From: Phoronis australis
Lineage: Eukaryota > Phoronida > Phoronidae
Reading direction: 5' to 3'
Assembly: GCA_002633005.1 (NCBI GenBank)
Contig: NMRA01000489.1
Location: 78,982 to 142,981 of the forward strand
Length of the DNA: 64,000 nucleotides
Position numbers and translations under genes: made by a program. Below the pieces are notes generated by a model. It was not told the DNA's origin. It was given only the letters and a program-made list of their open reading frames with translations, and ran no database searches. Position 1 is the first letter of the stretch, and each line of letters opens with the position of its first letter. Shown in pieces: positions 1 through 11,560 of the stretch.

Positions 1-1689
1 GTGCGCGCTCCAGTCAAAACACCAAAAGAATTTGGTTGGTTAAAAGAAGTCAAAAATCATCTCTTCAACATAGCAAGTCTCCGTTGCTAACGATTGAAGT
101 TTTCACATAAGCAAACACGAAACACTTCCGAGGGGAAAGTTGAGACTACGAAAATATACGAGGTCCACGGATGCTAATTAAGCTGTACCTGTTTTCCATA
201 TTTTAACTTACAAAATATCAAATAAATGTCAAATCTAATAAAAACTCGAGGTCATACCCAAATCGTCCCAGCTGGCTAAATGACATCGCATTATTAAAAT
301 ATCACATAAAGGTGGATTTAATGTTTTTAAAACAATCTTAATTTTTGCTAATCTGACATATGATAATACAGTGCGTGGTAAATTCAATATAATCAACGAT
401 GTTTAGAACTACTTTCGTAATCCAGACATTTGGCAAGCAAGGCGCTACCAGCGCATCGTTACTATGTGCCATGAATTCCGTTTGCTCTGCTGTAATGTAA
501 TTTAAATAATAGCATGCAAACAGAAAAATCTTAGCAATTGGTTTGGTATCTACTAGATAATTTGTCAACACGTCGTCGATGGTAATTATCTATTTTACGA
601 AAAACCAAGTGACAGTTCACTTGACATAGTATAACGACCGTTCGTCAGTTCGCAGCCGCTATAAGCGTTGATTTTTCGATTTAAAAGGATACTTAACCAT
701 GTTTTAGTGACTCACCAAAACTGTCTTCGTCTTGAGCTACTGGACGATTAATTGGTCCATCGGAACATAAACAATGCAACACGATAACATCACTCTGCCA
801 CAAAAAGGACCCCCTCGGCTATTGTTCAAGGCAGGGTCTTTCAAAGCAAACGTCGATTAAATTCGCCCGAGCGCTAGTCACGCGTGCCTATCGAGCAGTC
901 TTTTCAAGGAGTTTTCAAACATAATTCAAGCTTTTGAGTGTTGGCGAAGAATACAGAGCATTATTTTGTTACAGAAGTATAACTGACACAGTTGCACTCA
1001 ATATCCGTCGATTGGCCACAACATGGTGAAGTATTCTTGCAAGTATTCGTAGAGAACCGACCACGCGCTACAATCGGTAGTCGCGTCAGCCGATTGGGGT
1101 CACTAGCAGAGCTACACGGAGGCGACAACGTAACCTGGTTATCATCTGACCAAGAATACAGCCCAGAAAACAGCCATTTATCAAACTTGGTTGATTACAT
1201 AGAAAGTATACATGTCAAAATCGACTACGGTTCATCATAGTACAGTTTTGAAACGCATTGACGACCAATTTAGACTCTGATTGGTCAAAAGGAATGTACG
1301 TAATTGTGTATTATTTTGTGGTTGTTTCCGTTTTTCCTTCAAGAGCAATGACATAGACACAATACATTACAATAAAACATACATAAACGTTCCTTGAAAA
1401 ACCATGGTCTCATGGAAACCAATAAATTAATTCTCTCAGTTAGCTGTAGCAAAGAAAGCTCTTATAGCACTTCACAATTCACATCAATGCAGTCCTAAAA
1501 GTCGTCATCACCAGCATTTGTTAAGAAAGACGAACAGTACAGAAGTCAATCACCGAGTAGACTGAAACTTTTAACAGTTCAATAAAGGTCATTGAAATGA
1601 GAGAACCACAAGACAGTCCTATTGATCGGCGGTAATGCCAGATCAAACACATTTTTTTAGCCAAAATGTGAGATTTATACAAAACGCTG
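1..1689. other. Non-coding 3' flank of the insulin-like gene
   Basis: I see no convincing coding exon, RNA gene or transposon here. A plus-strand open frame of about 80 codons ends at 1240 but has no ATG of its own at the left end, no recognisable motif and no clean in-frame splice acceptor, so I leave it unassigned. Confidence 0.4.
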
Positions 1690-1695
1690 TTTAAT
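1690..1695 (-). terminator. Candidate poly(A) signal (ATTAAA) of the insulin-like gene
   Basis: On the minus strand this reads ATTAAA, the common variant of AATAAA, about 115 nt beyond the TAG stop at 1812-1814. The spacing suits a short 3'UTR. It is a six-base match in AT-rich DNA, so it is only suggestive, and no canonical AATAAA was noticed closer to the stop. Confidence 0.3.
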
Positions 1696-1811
1696 TAATA
1701 GTATAGAACGAACTATTAACACCAGTTAATCATGGTATCTCGAGTGCACTTAACTGGTGACCTGCTAAAGTATCGGAATGACTGAACTAGAAAAAGAATG
1801 CAAGTAACCCA

Positions 1812-2557
1812 CTAGTACCAATCTAGATTCTGGTTATACCGTTTTAAAAGACTATGCAAGAACGGCGTTTGGATGGCTTTGGCAAGACGAGGCAGCGCTG
1901 TCGTGTATCGACCTAATTTACTGGAAAGTTGAAACCTTGTCTTCTGCTTGCCTCGCATCCTGTTAATTTTGTTCAATTTCTTTTGAATGTATTTAGAGAG
2001 TTTCATTTTTGAAGGGAATTTCACGCGGCTTATCGATGTTGGTTGCCCTACTTTTACAGGTTTAAGTGGTGGCAGTTTATTTCCAGGAGCGGTAGAGGGC
2101 TCTACTGGCGCAGTTGAATTCACAAGGGTAGCGTTTACCTTGCTTCTTTCATCAGCTAAAGAACCACCATGCTCGTTCATCCCTTTGACAATTACATGGT
2201 TATTGTATAACTGGCCACCGCTTTCGTTGTTGACATCGTTTCCACTATAAACGTTAAATGGCGCTGTAGGAGGCGGCGAGAGTGTGGTTGGGGGAGCCGT
2301 CGTTAGAGTGCGTCGTGGTCTCGGAGTAGTTGTTGCAGGCGATCGAATGGTCGTCTTTGCAGCGCAGTAGGACTCCAAATGTCTGAAGTTACATGGTGAC
2401 AGACAACATTCGTCTACAATTCCTCGACGGATTCGAGTCTTTCCGCCATCACGTGATGTCAGAAAGTCTGTTGCTTCTGTATCGGACAAAAACGGACTGT
2501 GTACATTTCTTCGGATTCGAACGTTCTCGGGGGCTCCCCGCTTTGTAACATAAGCAC
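1812..2557 (-). CDS. Insulin-like gene, coding exon 2 (C-peptide end, A chain, long tail)
   Basis: The exon starts after the acceptor TTATTCTTTTCAG (2558-2570 read on the minus strand). It completes a Gly codon split 1+2 with exon 1 and runs to TAG at 1812-1814. The open frame extends 19 codons upstream of the acceptor, but that stretch lies inside the intron and is not part of the protein. The exon encodes residues 53-300, including processing site RIRR followed directly by the A chain. All six insulin cysteines of the two exons are accounted for; none was seen in the tail after Cys117. Confidence 0.92.
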
Positions 2558-5500
2558 CTGAAAAGAATAACCCACAATTTAAACGATAGTGCGCGTGTCG
2601 CTGAGGTCCGAACATACGATGCCCAAAGCCATGTAAAACGTGCGCTAAGTGTTTGTTTTAATCTTTTGATCTTGTTGGTTATAACCAAGCTTGATAATTT
2701 GTCCCAAAATTGATACTAGTTTTTGTACTCACATTTAGAATCCAAGGCGATAAGGGCATCATTGATAAGGGACATTTTAGAAAAAAAAACGTGCCTATGG
2801 TTCGTCAATAGACCCATAGGGCCTCAAATCTATTGGACACTTTGGAGGACCTATGGGTCACGTAAGGGTCCTTTTTCGAATCGATTTTGGGAGCTGCGTC
2901 TTAAAATGCATGATTTCGCCTGCAACACCAGTTTTAAATTACGTAATGAATGAATGGTTTAAAACAGTTGCACAAAAATTCATCCGATTTTGATTTTTTT
3001 TCTCAATACGCTAGATAACATATGGTTAACACTGTTCTTTTGGTCAATGACATTAGCTTTGATCAGTTTCTCTGCGGTGCCGTGATTCAAAACAAAATCA
3101 GGCGTCGATGCGATGCAATTCTAGTGCGCCTGAGCTAAGTAATTACAGTGCGTCAAAAATCAAAATTTGTTTTTACGCCTATGACGCACGCAGGTCACGC
3201 TCTCAAAATTAGCTCTGCATCAAGCAAAAATCTACTTTTTAACTGCTTCTCGAAATGAATCACGTGACAACAACACAAGTACACTAGTCTGGTCGCCAGT
3301 TGATCCGGTTGAACAATCGTGCAGCACAGCTGCTAACTAACTCACTCAAAGCGTAAGTCATAGTTGCTGATTTAGCAAACTCCGTTAGGACTTTTCCAAA
3401 TGTTGGCCAGGTTGGGTTTCCAAAGATTTAAGTGATATAATCGTTATTAACAATGTTTAGTATATTTCAAAAGACCTACGAAACAAATTGCAATGTAAAC
3501 CAAACATATTTTTAACCAACGCCTTTTCATACTAGTTTTTCAGACGGAATCTAACAAAAACAATTCCTAACATACTTTTTTAAATGTAGGTGCTCTACTA
3601 CTGTTTCATCGAGTTTTCTGAATGACAAAAATGTACAGACGCGTAAATAACACAAATGCCTATAAAAAGCTAGAAATTTCTGAGAACATGTCTGTTGAAA
3701 ATGCTCAGATGATGTTCAAAATATGAAACCGGAAAGGAAAGTGGACCTTCAAACTAAAATTTGTTAACACGACAAAAAGTGGAAAGTCATCTACTAAAGA
3801 ACGTGATATAAAGCAAACGATAACGACATCGCGCACTTTCCAAAACTACTGCCAACACCACTGTGTGCATGCTACATACTTCGCGCGTTTCAGTAATTAC
3901 GAATAAGTAGGAACATGCGTGACACCAATCGCGTTTCGCGGGAACATCATTTGAATTTCCAATACAACCACAATCTTTGAAAGTGCTTTGTGATTGCTGT
4001 TGTCAAAGCTGTCAACAAACGCAAAAGACTCACGTGTACTTATGCTCACCCCAATCCACGTAAGATACTACGTCACGAAGCGCTTTCACGACCCTCCCAT
4101 GTGCATAAATCGGCCATTATGGACATTCTCACAATATGATGTTTTCAGAATTAAGTTGAGTTAATTGTTTAAAGCACTCTCACAACGCGTAAATATTTAT
4201 GCGATTTTGAATATTAAGTCGTTTACCAGTTTTTATGCGAGAGTCTGTAAACACGCAGTGTTTTGGAGCTGCATATCCAGAAACCTTGCGACCCAAATAA
4301 CGCCGGTAGGAGAATAAATCGGCTGAGTGGACTATAAATACCTACGTAGGGAAGGGCTCGGTGGTACGCGTCCCCAACTCGGTAGGTATTTTCAACCTCA
4401 AATATCGTCATGGGTTAGTGTTTCTCTCCCTTATGTTTCTTTCAGGAACGGGTACACGAGATTTTTTAAAGATTTATTTAACCAGAAATAATTCGTGGCT
4501 GTGGTTGAGTAGCCCCAATGGCATGCCCTTACAATAGAAACAATTTATAATATATATGCAAATCAAATACATATTTTGAAGGAAACTCAAAAGGATTGGG
4601 CGTGAAATTGACGTGTTATTATAACAGAGAGGTATACGAAAGGACAGGGTACACGGTATAGGGAAAAGGTAAACGAAATTAAGGACAGTAATCTGGGGAG
4701 GGTGGACCTCATCATTTGGTATAGTATGGAGAACCCATTCTCTCGGTTGTCCAGCTAACCCCTTAAGTATCATAAACAACTCAAAAACTAAGTGTGTCAT
4801 CTGTTTTTCCTTTGTTTATTTCCAATAAATTCAGAAAAATGGAAATTATACACACGTAAGGGCTCAACATGAAATTCCTGACACTGTGACGTATCGGTTG
4901 TAAGATTTTTTTGTCCTCCAATGAGAGGACGTATTACTATTCAAGGAGCTCTAAAAGTCATAAAATAGATGTCTCAACGTACAGAGAACTGTCTTGCGTT
5001 TTGAATATCAAAGGTGTATTTTGTTCTCAATAACGACAAAAGATGGAAATCGCGAAACTCCCACAAACATGTCTCGAAATTTTCCTTTCCAAGATAGAAG
5101 TTGATTTTTGCTATTACAAGGAATTGAAGGAACACTTGAAACTGAGTTAAAGAGGCCCTGGCGATGTCAGTTGACGGGTTGGCCCCTTCCCCCCAATGCT
5201 CAGGTGGCTCTTTGAAACTCGTTATTCACTCTGAAACCCTGGATGACATGCTTAGATATGGGAATCATTTAATCATGGCTTGAACAAGTTTGAAGCCTCG
5301 TCATTTTGTGTCTTTGAGTAACCTGTTTTAGTTTTAGATGTTGATTAAGTAGAACACGCCAAATTAGGGGACCGTTTCAGACCATTTTCAGCGGATCACT
5401 CAGGTGTAGCAATTATTCTGAGTATTTCGGAGTCAGGCCCAGCCAATCCTAAATAAACCAATATGATCTATCGAAAGGCGTTCTAAAGACTCCTCTTGAC

Positions 5501-8500
5501 GTTCCAGCGTTTGTGAAACCGGAAACACGCAGTGGTTAAATCGGTCATTTTTGTGACTTCCGATTTATGACAAGCGACTTTTCGTAAAAATGAATTTCCT
5601 ACTGAAAACATACATGTATGAATTATGACCACATTCACAATTTTCAGAAAATTAGTTGCGAGAAAAATATGGTACTTTTTTCTATTATGTGACAGAGAAC
5701 AAAACCTGGAGCTAACGTAGAAGTGTGAAGCGGTCAGAGGCCCGGCTCTTCATGTGTTTTGGGTTCAGTTGCAAGATTTTATTATTATTTACAGAAACAC
5801 GAGAAATACCACATTCTTGCTCCTATATTGAAGCCTAAACAGTACACGCATACTACGACGACTTGGCACTTCGTGTGCGAGCCTACGTGACATTTTTATG
5901 TTCATTTTTTGCATTCGTTAGTGTGACGGCGCTTTGACATCTTGAAAAAACGTGTTGGGGATGGGCAGAAACTCAGGGGCAAGTACATCCAAAAACACGT
6001 CCCAAATCACAAATTCCATGGGGATGTTACTCAGATTCATTATGCAACGTTTAGAAAACTATATTTGTATGACAGAGCCCTGATGACACAGTTACGATTT
6101 TTAGAGTTACCAGCCGCTAAATTTTACTCTCTTCAAACGACCGAGCACACGTGTTAGTATACTCCAACCCACAAAACATTGAGTAAGTATTTTAACAGTG
6201 GTCAGACAAACGCGTTAGACCCCCATGGTTAAGAGAGGTTAACACACTCATAAGTTAGTGCCGAGATCCACACTTGAGTTTCCAGCAAGGAATGCTTCAA
6301 TGTTTGTTAAATCATACGCTGTCGGCAGTCATTCAACTTTATTCGATGACGGTTTTAGCGGTGCGTGCAGTTGATAAACGCGACCCATACCTGAGCAGTG
6401 TCTAAAGATTATGTCATATTTCTAGTGAATAAAATTACTTTCCACGACAACAAGTGAGACCGCCTCATCCCACAAAAACGTGACATCTGGCGGCTGTTCT
6501 GAATCTAAGAACTTTTCTCTACATACATCCAAAGAATGTGATAAAAACCAACTCTTTCCAAAGGTCACCTTTTTTGCAAAACAATCAATAGAAACCTTTG
6601 AGGCAAAAAGCAATATATCGGGTGCCTTGATTACTTAATTAAAGAGCGTCTGTGTACATAAGAATTAGATACTTTCCTCTAATTAATTAACCCGAGGTTT
6701 CATTAAGTTATCTATTTTCTGTAGTTGGCTTCTATTTTTGGACATTTTGGTATTCCAATTTAGAACGCAGGCTAGACGGCCCCGGGGGTAATCATCTCTA
6801 TTCTAGACAGGATTCTACCGCAGAAAATTTGAAATGTACCTTATCAAAAGAGTTTTAAAATTAAAAAGTGTCACTCTCTGAAAATTATATGGAAACTTTA
6901 TCAAGATGAGAATGCTTTTCTGAAAAATACCATACTGTGTTTTTTACTGGATTTTTTACCAGGTTGTCCCCCTTGTTTGTGGAAACTTAATATTTCAGCT
7001 GCCATTCAGTGTAGAATTGTCCTTTGACCTTACTTTACCGTAATACATGCACATTGCAGGCAACTGAATTCTATCGCACTAGGTTGATTTCGCTAATTCG
7101 TTAAACCATACTTCGCTTGTTGCTAAAGGCCAGCGCACACAAGATTTTTATCAGGAGGTTTCGCTAATTTTTGTCGGGGATAAACTGTCATATCAACACT
7201 GTACCAGTGCAAGTGATACGATTTTGTCGTGATCAAGACGCCTCGGAGCGGTTTCGTGTCCATCAACTTAATCAGTGCACCTAACATACGCATAATGTTG
7301 TCATGTCCAGCCCGCATGGGTGTTTGGCAGACGTGAAACTATGTTTGTTGAATTTGACCTCGGCCACGACAAAAAAGTAGTATTAGCCTACATCACATGG
7401 CAAGGCGCAAACTTGCACGAAACGACGATTTTTCAATGGCGACTTTGCCACAATGAAAAGCCGTTTTGTGTACATAGTCCTTTACAATATGAACAGAGTC
7501 CTTGAGTGAGACACCGTAAAGTAAACCTATCAAAAGTAGTTTTTAATTCCACATGCCAAGCGAAAGCAAGACCGTAACAAGTGATGATATCGCCTGAGAT
7601 GTCGAACGTTAGCTAAGTAACTTAAAACTGAATTTCGACCTGTTCAGCTGACAAAAATCGAATTAGGCCTTTTACTCGTATCAAATCAGTCTCATAACAT
7701 TTCATGCCGTGATAGGGATTCTAAATTCATTACCAACAAGAACATCGAAACCATCAGCAACCCAATAAAACGCTTCAGAGTTTATTGGGGTTGGACAACT
7801 AAAAAATAGCGAAGTTGAAAATGATGCAGGTACGTATTGCACGTGACTTCAGTGGCAACGGAAATAGTCCTACCACGGTAAGAAATATTACCGATTTTCT
7901 GAGAGTAAAAGGCTTAATTCGACATTCGTTTTAGCCACCTATACTGGAAAATTGAAACTGTGACTTTCCGGATCATCTCCACTCGACGTACGGTTTTTGA
8001 AACGAGTGATAGAGCTTTTGTGTTTGTCACCTTAAAGCTTTCTATTTCAGTCTTAGTCCAGTGAAATGTACAAGTACTCTGATTAAGCTGTCAAAGCCAT
8101 GTTGCTATAATTACCTTGCGCACATAAAGGGACACTTTAATAGGCTGTTGTCCTTCACTTAACTTCATTGCTCGCGCCAGGGGATATGTTCGAGCTGGGA
8201 AAAGTTAAAGGTATCATCAGCCTCCCAAGATGACCCTCTACGTGCAAAAGGTATAGCACCATGAGTGTGAGACGTAAATCGCCGAAAAGCTTCTGGGATA
8301 ACCACCGTCTCTACTGAGGCCAGCTGAGACGGTGGTACTGTCTGATGCACATAATTATAGTGTTTATAAGCCTTGCTTCCACTGCAAAAAGCTGCTCTCG
8401 ATTTTGACCATTTCCACATTAACCTTTAAGAAATGGTCTCAAACTGCTCTTTAGTAAAATTAGATGTTTATTTCTGGGTATGAAGACAAAAGACTGGCAG

Positions 8501-8878
8501 TATGATCATTCGTTATTGCTGGACCTTCAAGTCTATTGCGTGCGCCCAACCTATATCAGCTCTTTCCAAGTCCGGAAATCATTTCTCTGAATAAAAAACA
8601 AGTGGAGGCCATTTTCAGAGTGACAAACGGTCTACATAGAAAGTTGTTTTCTTTGACGGAACATGGATTTATTGCCCCTTTAAAAATTGGCGTTTGGGGT
8701 AAAGAGCCGGGAATTGCTTACCTGATCTTTTAGACTGCGTCCAATAGTAGCCCCGTCCACGGCAGACGAAAGCCAAGGAGTTCGCCAGAGTCGCGCCGCA
8801 GAGGTACATTTCGGCCGCGTGCACGCCCGTCAGAAGGGTGTTGGTGACGATAACACATACAAACACAAGGCGGTACAT
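1812..8878 (-). CDS. Insulin/IGF-like peptide precursor, two coding exons (join 8878..8722, 2557..1812)
   Basis: Secreted hormone precursor of the insulin superfamily, 300 residues after joining the exons. Residues 1-21 are a hydrophobic signal peptide ending VHA. The B chain follows, with LCG at 26-28 and VCRGRG at 38-43; Cys27 and Cys39 are separated by 11 residues, exactly as in insulin. The C-peptide (about 52-97) has several dibasic sites (SKR, TKR, RIRR twice). The A chain (98-117) starts GIVDECC and ends ESYC, with Cys at 103, 104, 108 and 117, the canonical A6/A7/A11/A20 pattern. A 183-residue tail follows: Thr/Pro-rich at about 120-145, then N-glycosylation sequons (NES, NAT, NST), then a strongly basic C-terminus. 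The phase-1 intron in the C-peptide matches the conserved position in insulin-family genes. In animals such peptides act through receptor tyrosine kinases. Whether this one is insulin-like or IGF-like in function is not decidable here; the retained tail resembles an IGF E domain but is unusually long. Confidence 0.93.
2811..2859. repeat. Short hairpin in the insulin-like intron
   Basis: GACCCATAGG at 2811-2820 pairs perfectly with CCTATGGGTC at 2850-2859 across a 29-nt loop. It lies about 250 nt upstream of the exon 2 acceptor in the transcript. It may be a remnant of a small inverted-repeat element. Confidence 0.5.
7665..7915 (+). mobile_element. MITE family M1, copy A (in the insulin-like intron)
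   Basis: A 251-bp element with imperfect terminal inverted repeats. The left end reads AGGCCTTTTACTC and the right end, reversed, reads AAGCCTTTTACTC, continuing into an AATCGGT-type segment. Flanks GAATT/AATTC may be part of the repeat or a short target duplication. Interior segments such as ACCAACAAGAACATCGAAAC and AGTTTATTGGGGTTGG recur in copies at about 9290-9545 (inverted) and 34220-34349. No coding capacity, so non-autonomous. Confidence 0.7.
8722..8878 (-). CDS. Insulin-like gene, coding exon 1 (signal peptide and B chain)
   Basis: The ATG at 8878-8876 begins a 52-codon exon plus one base. It encodes the signal peptide, the B chain and the SKR processing site, and ends TCAG before donor GTAAGC. 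I chose this ATG because the hydrophobic core starts two residues later. The frame upstream has only a GTG and runs into CTGTTTCAG immediately before the ATG. That run looks like a splice acceptor, so a non-coding 5'UTR exon probably lies further upstream (at higher coordinates). Confidence 0.9.
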
Positions 8879-9289
8879 CTGAAACAGCACGTAGGCGACT
8901 TATGTTGCAGGAAACCAGACCAAGGAATCGACACACAGCCTATCGGCTTGCAGACACGTGCGCGATTGAGGACAAACGCGCTCGCGCCATGTAGTTAACC
9001 TCATAGGTCATGACCCTGACAGGAAGTTACGCAAGCGGCGTACTAAATGGCTTTCAGACAGCAAGAGCGACCTAACATATGTCTTTGTGTGCTTGTTTTT
9101 TTGATGATTTTGTTTAGTCTTCGACCAGTATAAATGTTGACCAGTTACTGTGACATTTGTTTTACATTTAAAACTATAACTTGCAATAGGTTAATAAGGG
9201 AAATACAAAATTAGTTTTTCAATCCGGACAAAGTAACAAAACATATCTTAAAGGTGCAATTTCTTTGTTTAACTTGCTGAAAAGGGAGT
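8879..9289. other. Upstream region of the insulin-like gene
   Basis: Holds the possible acceptor GTGCTGTTTCAG that abuts the ATG at 8878. If used, it places the first exon and promoter beyond this point. I see no convincing minus-strand TATA box or other promoter element here. Confidence 0.4.
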
Positions 9290-9545
9290 TCGAATTAGGA
9301 ATATTACTCTCATAAAATCGGTCTCGTAATATTCCTAACCGCGACAGGATTTCATATCCGCTATCAAGTCACAGGCAATGTGTGCTTCCGCAATTTTCGA
9401 ATTTGCAATTTTAGGATTGGCCAACCCCAATAAAGTTTGAAGCATTTTCTCGAGTTGCCGATGTTATCGGCGATCTTGTTGGTAACGGAATAAGTGTCCT
9501 ACCACTATAAGGAATATTATGAGACCGATTTTATAAGAATACGAT
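9290..9545 (-). mobile_element. MITE family M1, copy B
   Basis: Related to the 7665-7915 element but inverted. Both ends contain AAATCGGTCTC-type sequence followed by an AATATTCC-type stretch. The interior shares CTTTATTGGGGTTGGCCAAT and CCTACCACTATAAG-like segments with copy A. The left part (9297-9340) alone folds into a 12-bp perfect stem, TAGGAATATTAC with GTAATATTCCTA. It lies just upstream of the insulin-like coding region. Confidence 0.65.
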
Positions 9546-9865
9546 GAACAGGATGAAATGCAACTTTAAAAAAGCTTTTTTACAACGCCTTAAGATATAG
9601 CTTAACATTCAAGATCGTTTTTCATGATGGTGCTTTGCAGCTTTTGATAAATCTTAGAAGTTTTAGTTTATCGTGGTTTTATGTTGCTTGTCAAATAAGC
9701 TTAGTCTTTCTAAAGTAGTCTTTCCTCTAAATCCTTAACTCGGTCATCACTCAGCTGATTTCCAAGTGAATGACGGAAATCATATTTCACAAAACGAGCA
9801 GATATTCTAATAAAATTGAAATGATGTTTTAATCGGGATTTTATGAAAAATTTGCCGCCAACAAA

Positions 9866-11560
9866 CTAATAAAACACACCGCGAGAAAGAAATCGTGCAT
9901 GTTTTGGTAATACGTAGACTGTTTGAAGAGAGACCAAACCAAATATAACCCTACTGAGCCACATTTTACAATTCTCTGATTGCAGGCTGGCTGTTAGTTT
10001 GAAGACGGAGACCATTTTGCGCAAATCACCTCTGAAAAAATTATTCCAACTACAAAGGCAAATACATACAAAATTCCCTACAAAAATATAAACAACGCAA
10101 TATATAAACACAGTACCAGTAAACTTTGACAGGACAAAACAATTTGATTCGGTCATAATGACCGTCAATACGTCTCTACCATTGATACTCACATTTACAT
10201 CCATGTTGTATTGCTTTCCCAAATCATTACACAACAGTCATTCTAATAAAACATGTCTTTTATCTTCAATACGATTTAAAGAACAATACAAGCAAATGCG
10301 TTCTTCCCTCGTTAATCCAGTCTGTCTGCCAATCTCGACTACTAATTTGTGGTTAGCATGTCTGAATCATGCCAGAGGTGAGCGGTACTTTTTGACATGT
10401 AAACATTTAACATAGCTTTCACTGATTAAGCCATTTATTGTACAACCTGTACATGTCCGTACTGAGAGTCAACAAGTCTTCATACTACTCATATCCGTCA
10501 ATGCGTAAACAACGTTGTTTGAATTCATCTAGGAATAGCTGATCATTACCAATTCTCTGGCTTCCCCATACAAAAATAGTCGCATGCAACAGTTGTTTGA
10601 CGTTTAAATCCCTAGCCATCACGGGTCTTTAAAGCATGAACCTCCTGAAACTTGTACCATATAGCGACATATTGGATATCGCCTAGAATGAGTAATTTTA
10701 ATTAATACTTCATTATATTTGGTAATCTCAATGACAACATTGTGCTTTTACCCAATTCTCGGGCTGTTATGATTGGTGCATTACATCCAAGGCTCAACAC
10801 ATATTTACAAAAAATATAAAACAGTTACATGTCCTGACCCGGATGAAACCGGGTCCTTACCTACTATCTATCTTGTAAAAAATGTATCATTTTTTGTTAA
10901 ACAGTTGTAACCACTTTCTTGATCGTTTTTAGATTGAAGCGTGTTTTTTAGAATAAACAATGCTTTTTCAGCCTGACCAAGTTCAACTGTGTCTCACTAA
11001 CCACACTCAACCTGGTCTAAAATATAACCCAAGATATTTACCAAATGATAGTACAGAAATGTGCTTCTTGTTTAAAAAACAATTTTCGTAGCTCCTAAGG
11101 TAACCTCCTTTTCACAATACTGTTCTAACGTGTTACTCAGACTATGAATCTTAATAACTGTCTCAGAAAAATGACCAAATTGTTTGCAAATAGTTTAATA
11201 ATCCAATAGATTTGGGACTCACGCTCTAAATCACTAATAGAAGAGAAAACAAACAGGGAGAACGTTGACAACCTCGCATAACTCCCAGTAAGCAATTAGA
11301 ATATTCTTTAGTGTCTCCCTGTTTGTTAACTTGCGCATACAATTTCACATTTTTGTACATTTCATAAAACGTCGTATATATTTTCCCTGAAGTAATACTA
11401 TTTCTTAACAACCTACACTTTAAACCGCATCCCAAACCCAGTCGAATGCCTTTTTAAAATCTGTAAATAAATAATAAGGTATGGATGTTGATTAAAAACG
11501 AAAGACACGGTTCATAAAACGTAATTCTTGTGCTTTGTCCCTTTACCTACTCCGGTTCTG
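9866..11560 (-). pseudogene. Decayed non-LTR retrotransposon (LINE) reverse transcriptase and 3' end
   Basis: On the minus strand, recognisable reverse-transcriptase pieces appear in order but in different frames. DFKKAFDWVWDAV at 11461-11422 is motif A. ITSGKIYTTFYEMYKNVK and then GVMRGCQRSPCLFSLLL (11400-11230) are motif B. A degenerate LFANNLVIFL near 11190-11160 stands where YADD-type motif C should be. YLGYIL lies near 11030. RICLYCSLNRIEDKRHVLLE at about 10300-10238 is the Cys-containing block typical of LINE C-termini. Frameshifts and stops separate these pieces and the YADD core is lost, so the copy is dead. Family assignment (CR1/L2-like or similar) is inference. Confidence 0.78.

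Larger units (their letters stand above)
2558..8721 (-). other. Phase-1 intron of the insulin-like gene (6164 bp)
   Basis: Donor GTAAG at 8721-8717 and acceptor TTTTCAG ending at 2558, both on the minus strand, define a 6.2 kb intron. It contains a small hairpin (2811-2859), a MITE (7665-7915) and short unassigned ORFs on both strands. One minus-strand ORF of 84 codons (8165-8419) follows a plausible acceptor (CTTTTTGCAG) but does not continue the insulin reading frame, so I do not treat it as an alternative exon. Confidence 0.85.

Noticed and set aside
1987-2250. Plus-strand 87-codon ORF opposite exon 2
   Set aside because: A shadow of the insulin-like exon on the other strand; no motif.
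2558-2615. The 19 codons upstream of exon 2 as part of the insulin-like protein
   Set aside because: They lie before a strong acceptor, and joining to exon 1 at 2557 gives the correct frame and phase.
8165-8419. Alternative exon of the insulin-like gene inside its intron
   Set aside because: Same strand with a possible acceptor, but the frame does not join exon 1 (phase 1) into this ORF.
8881-8890. Upstream GTG start four codons before the exon 1 ATG
   Set aside because: Animal genes use ATG, and the hydrophobic signal peptide begins at 8878.
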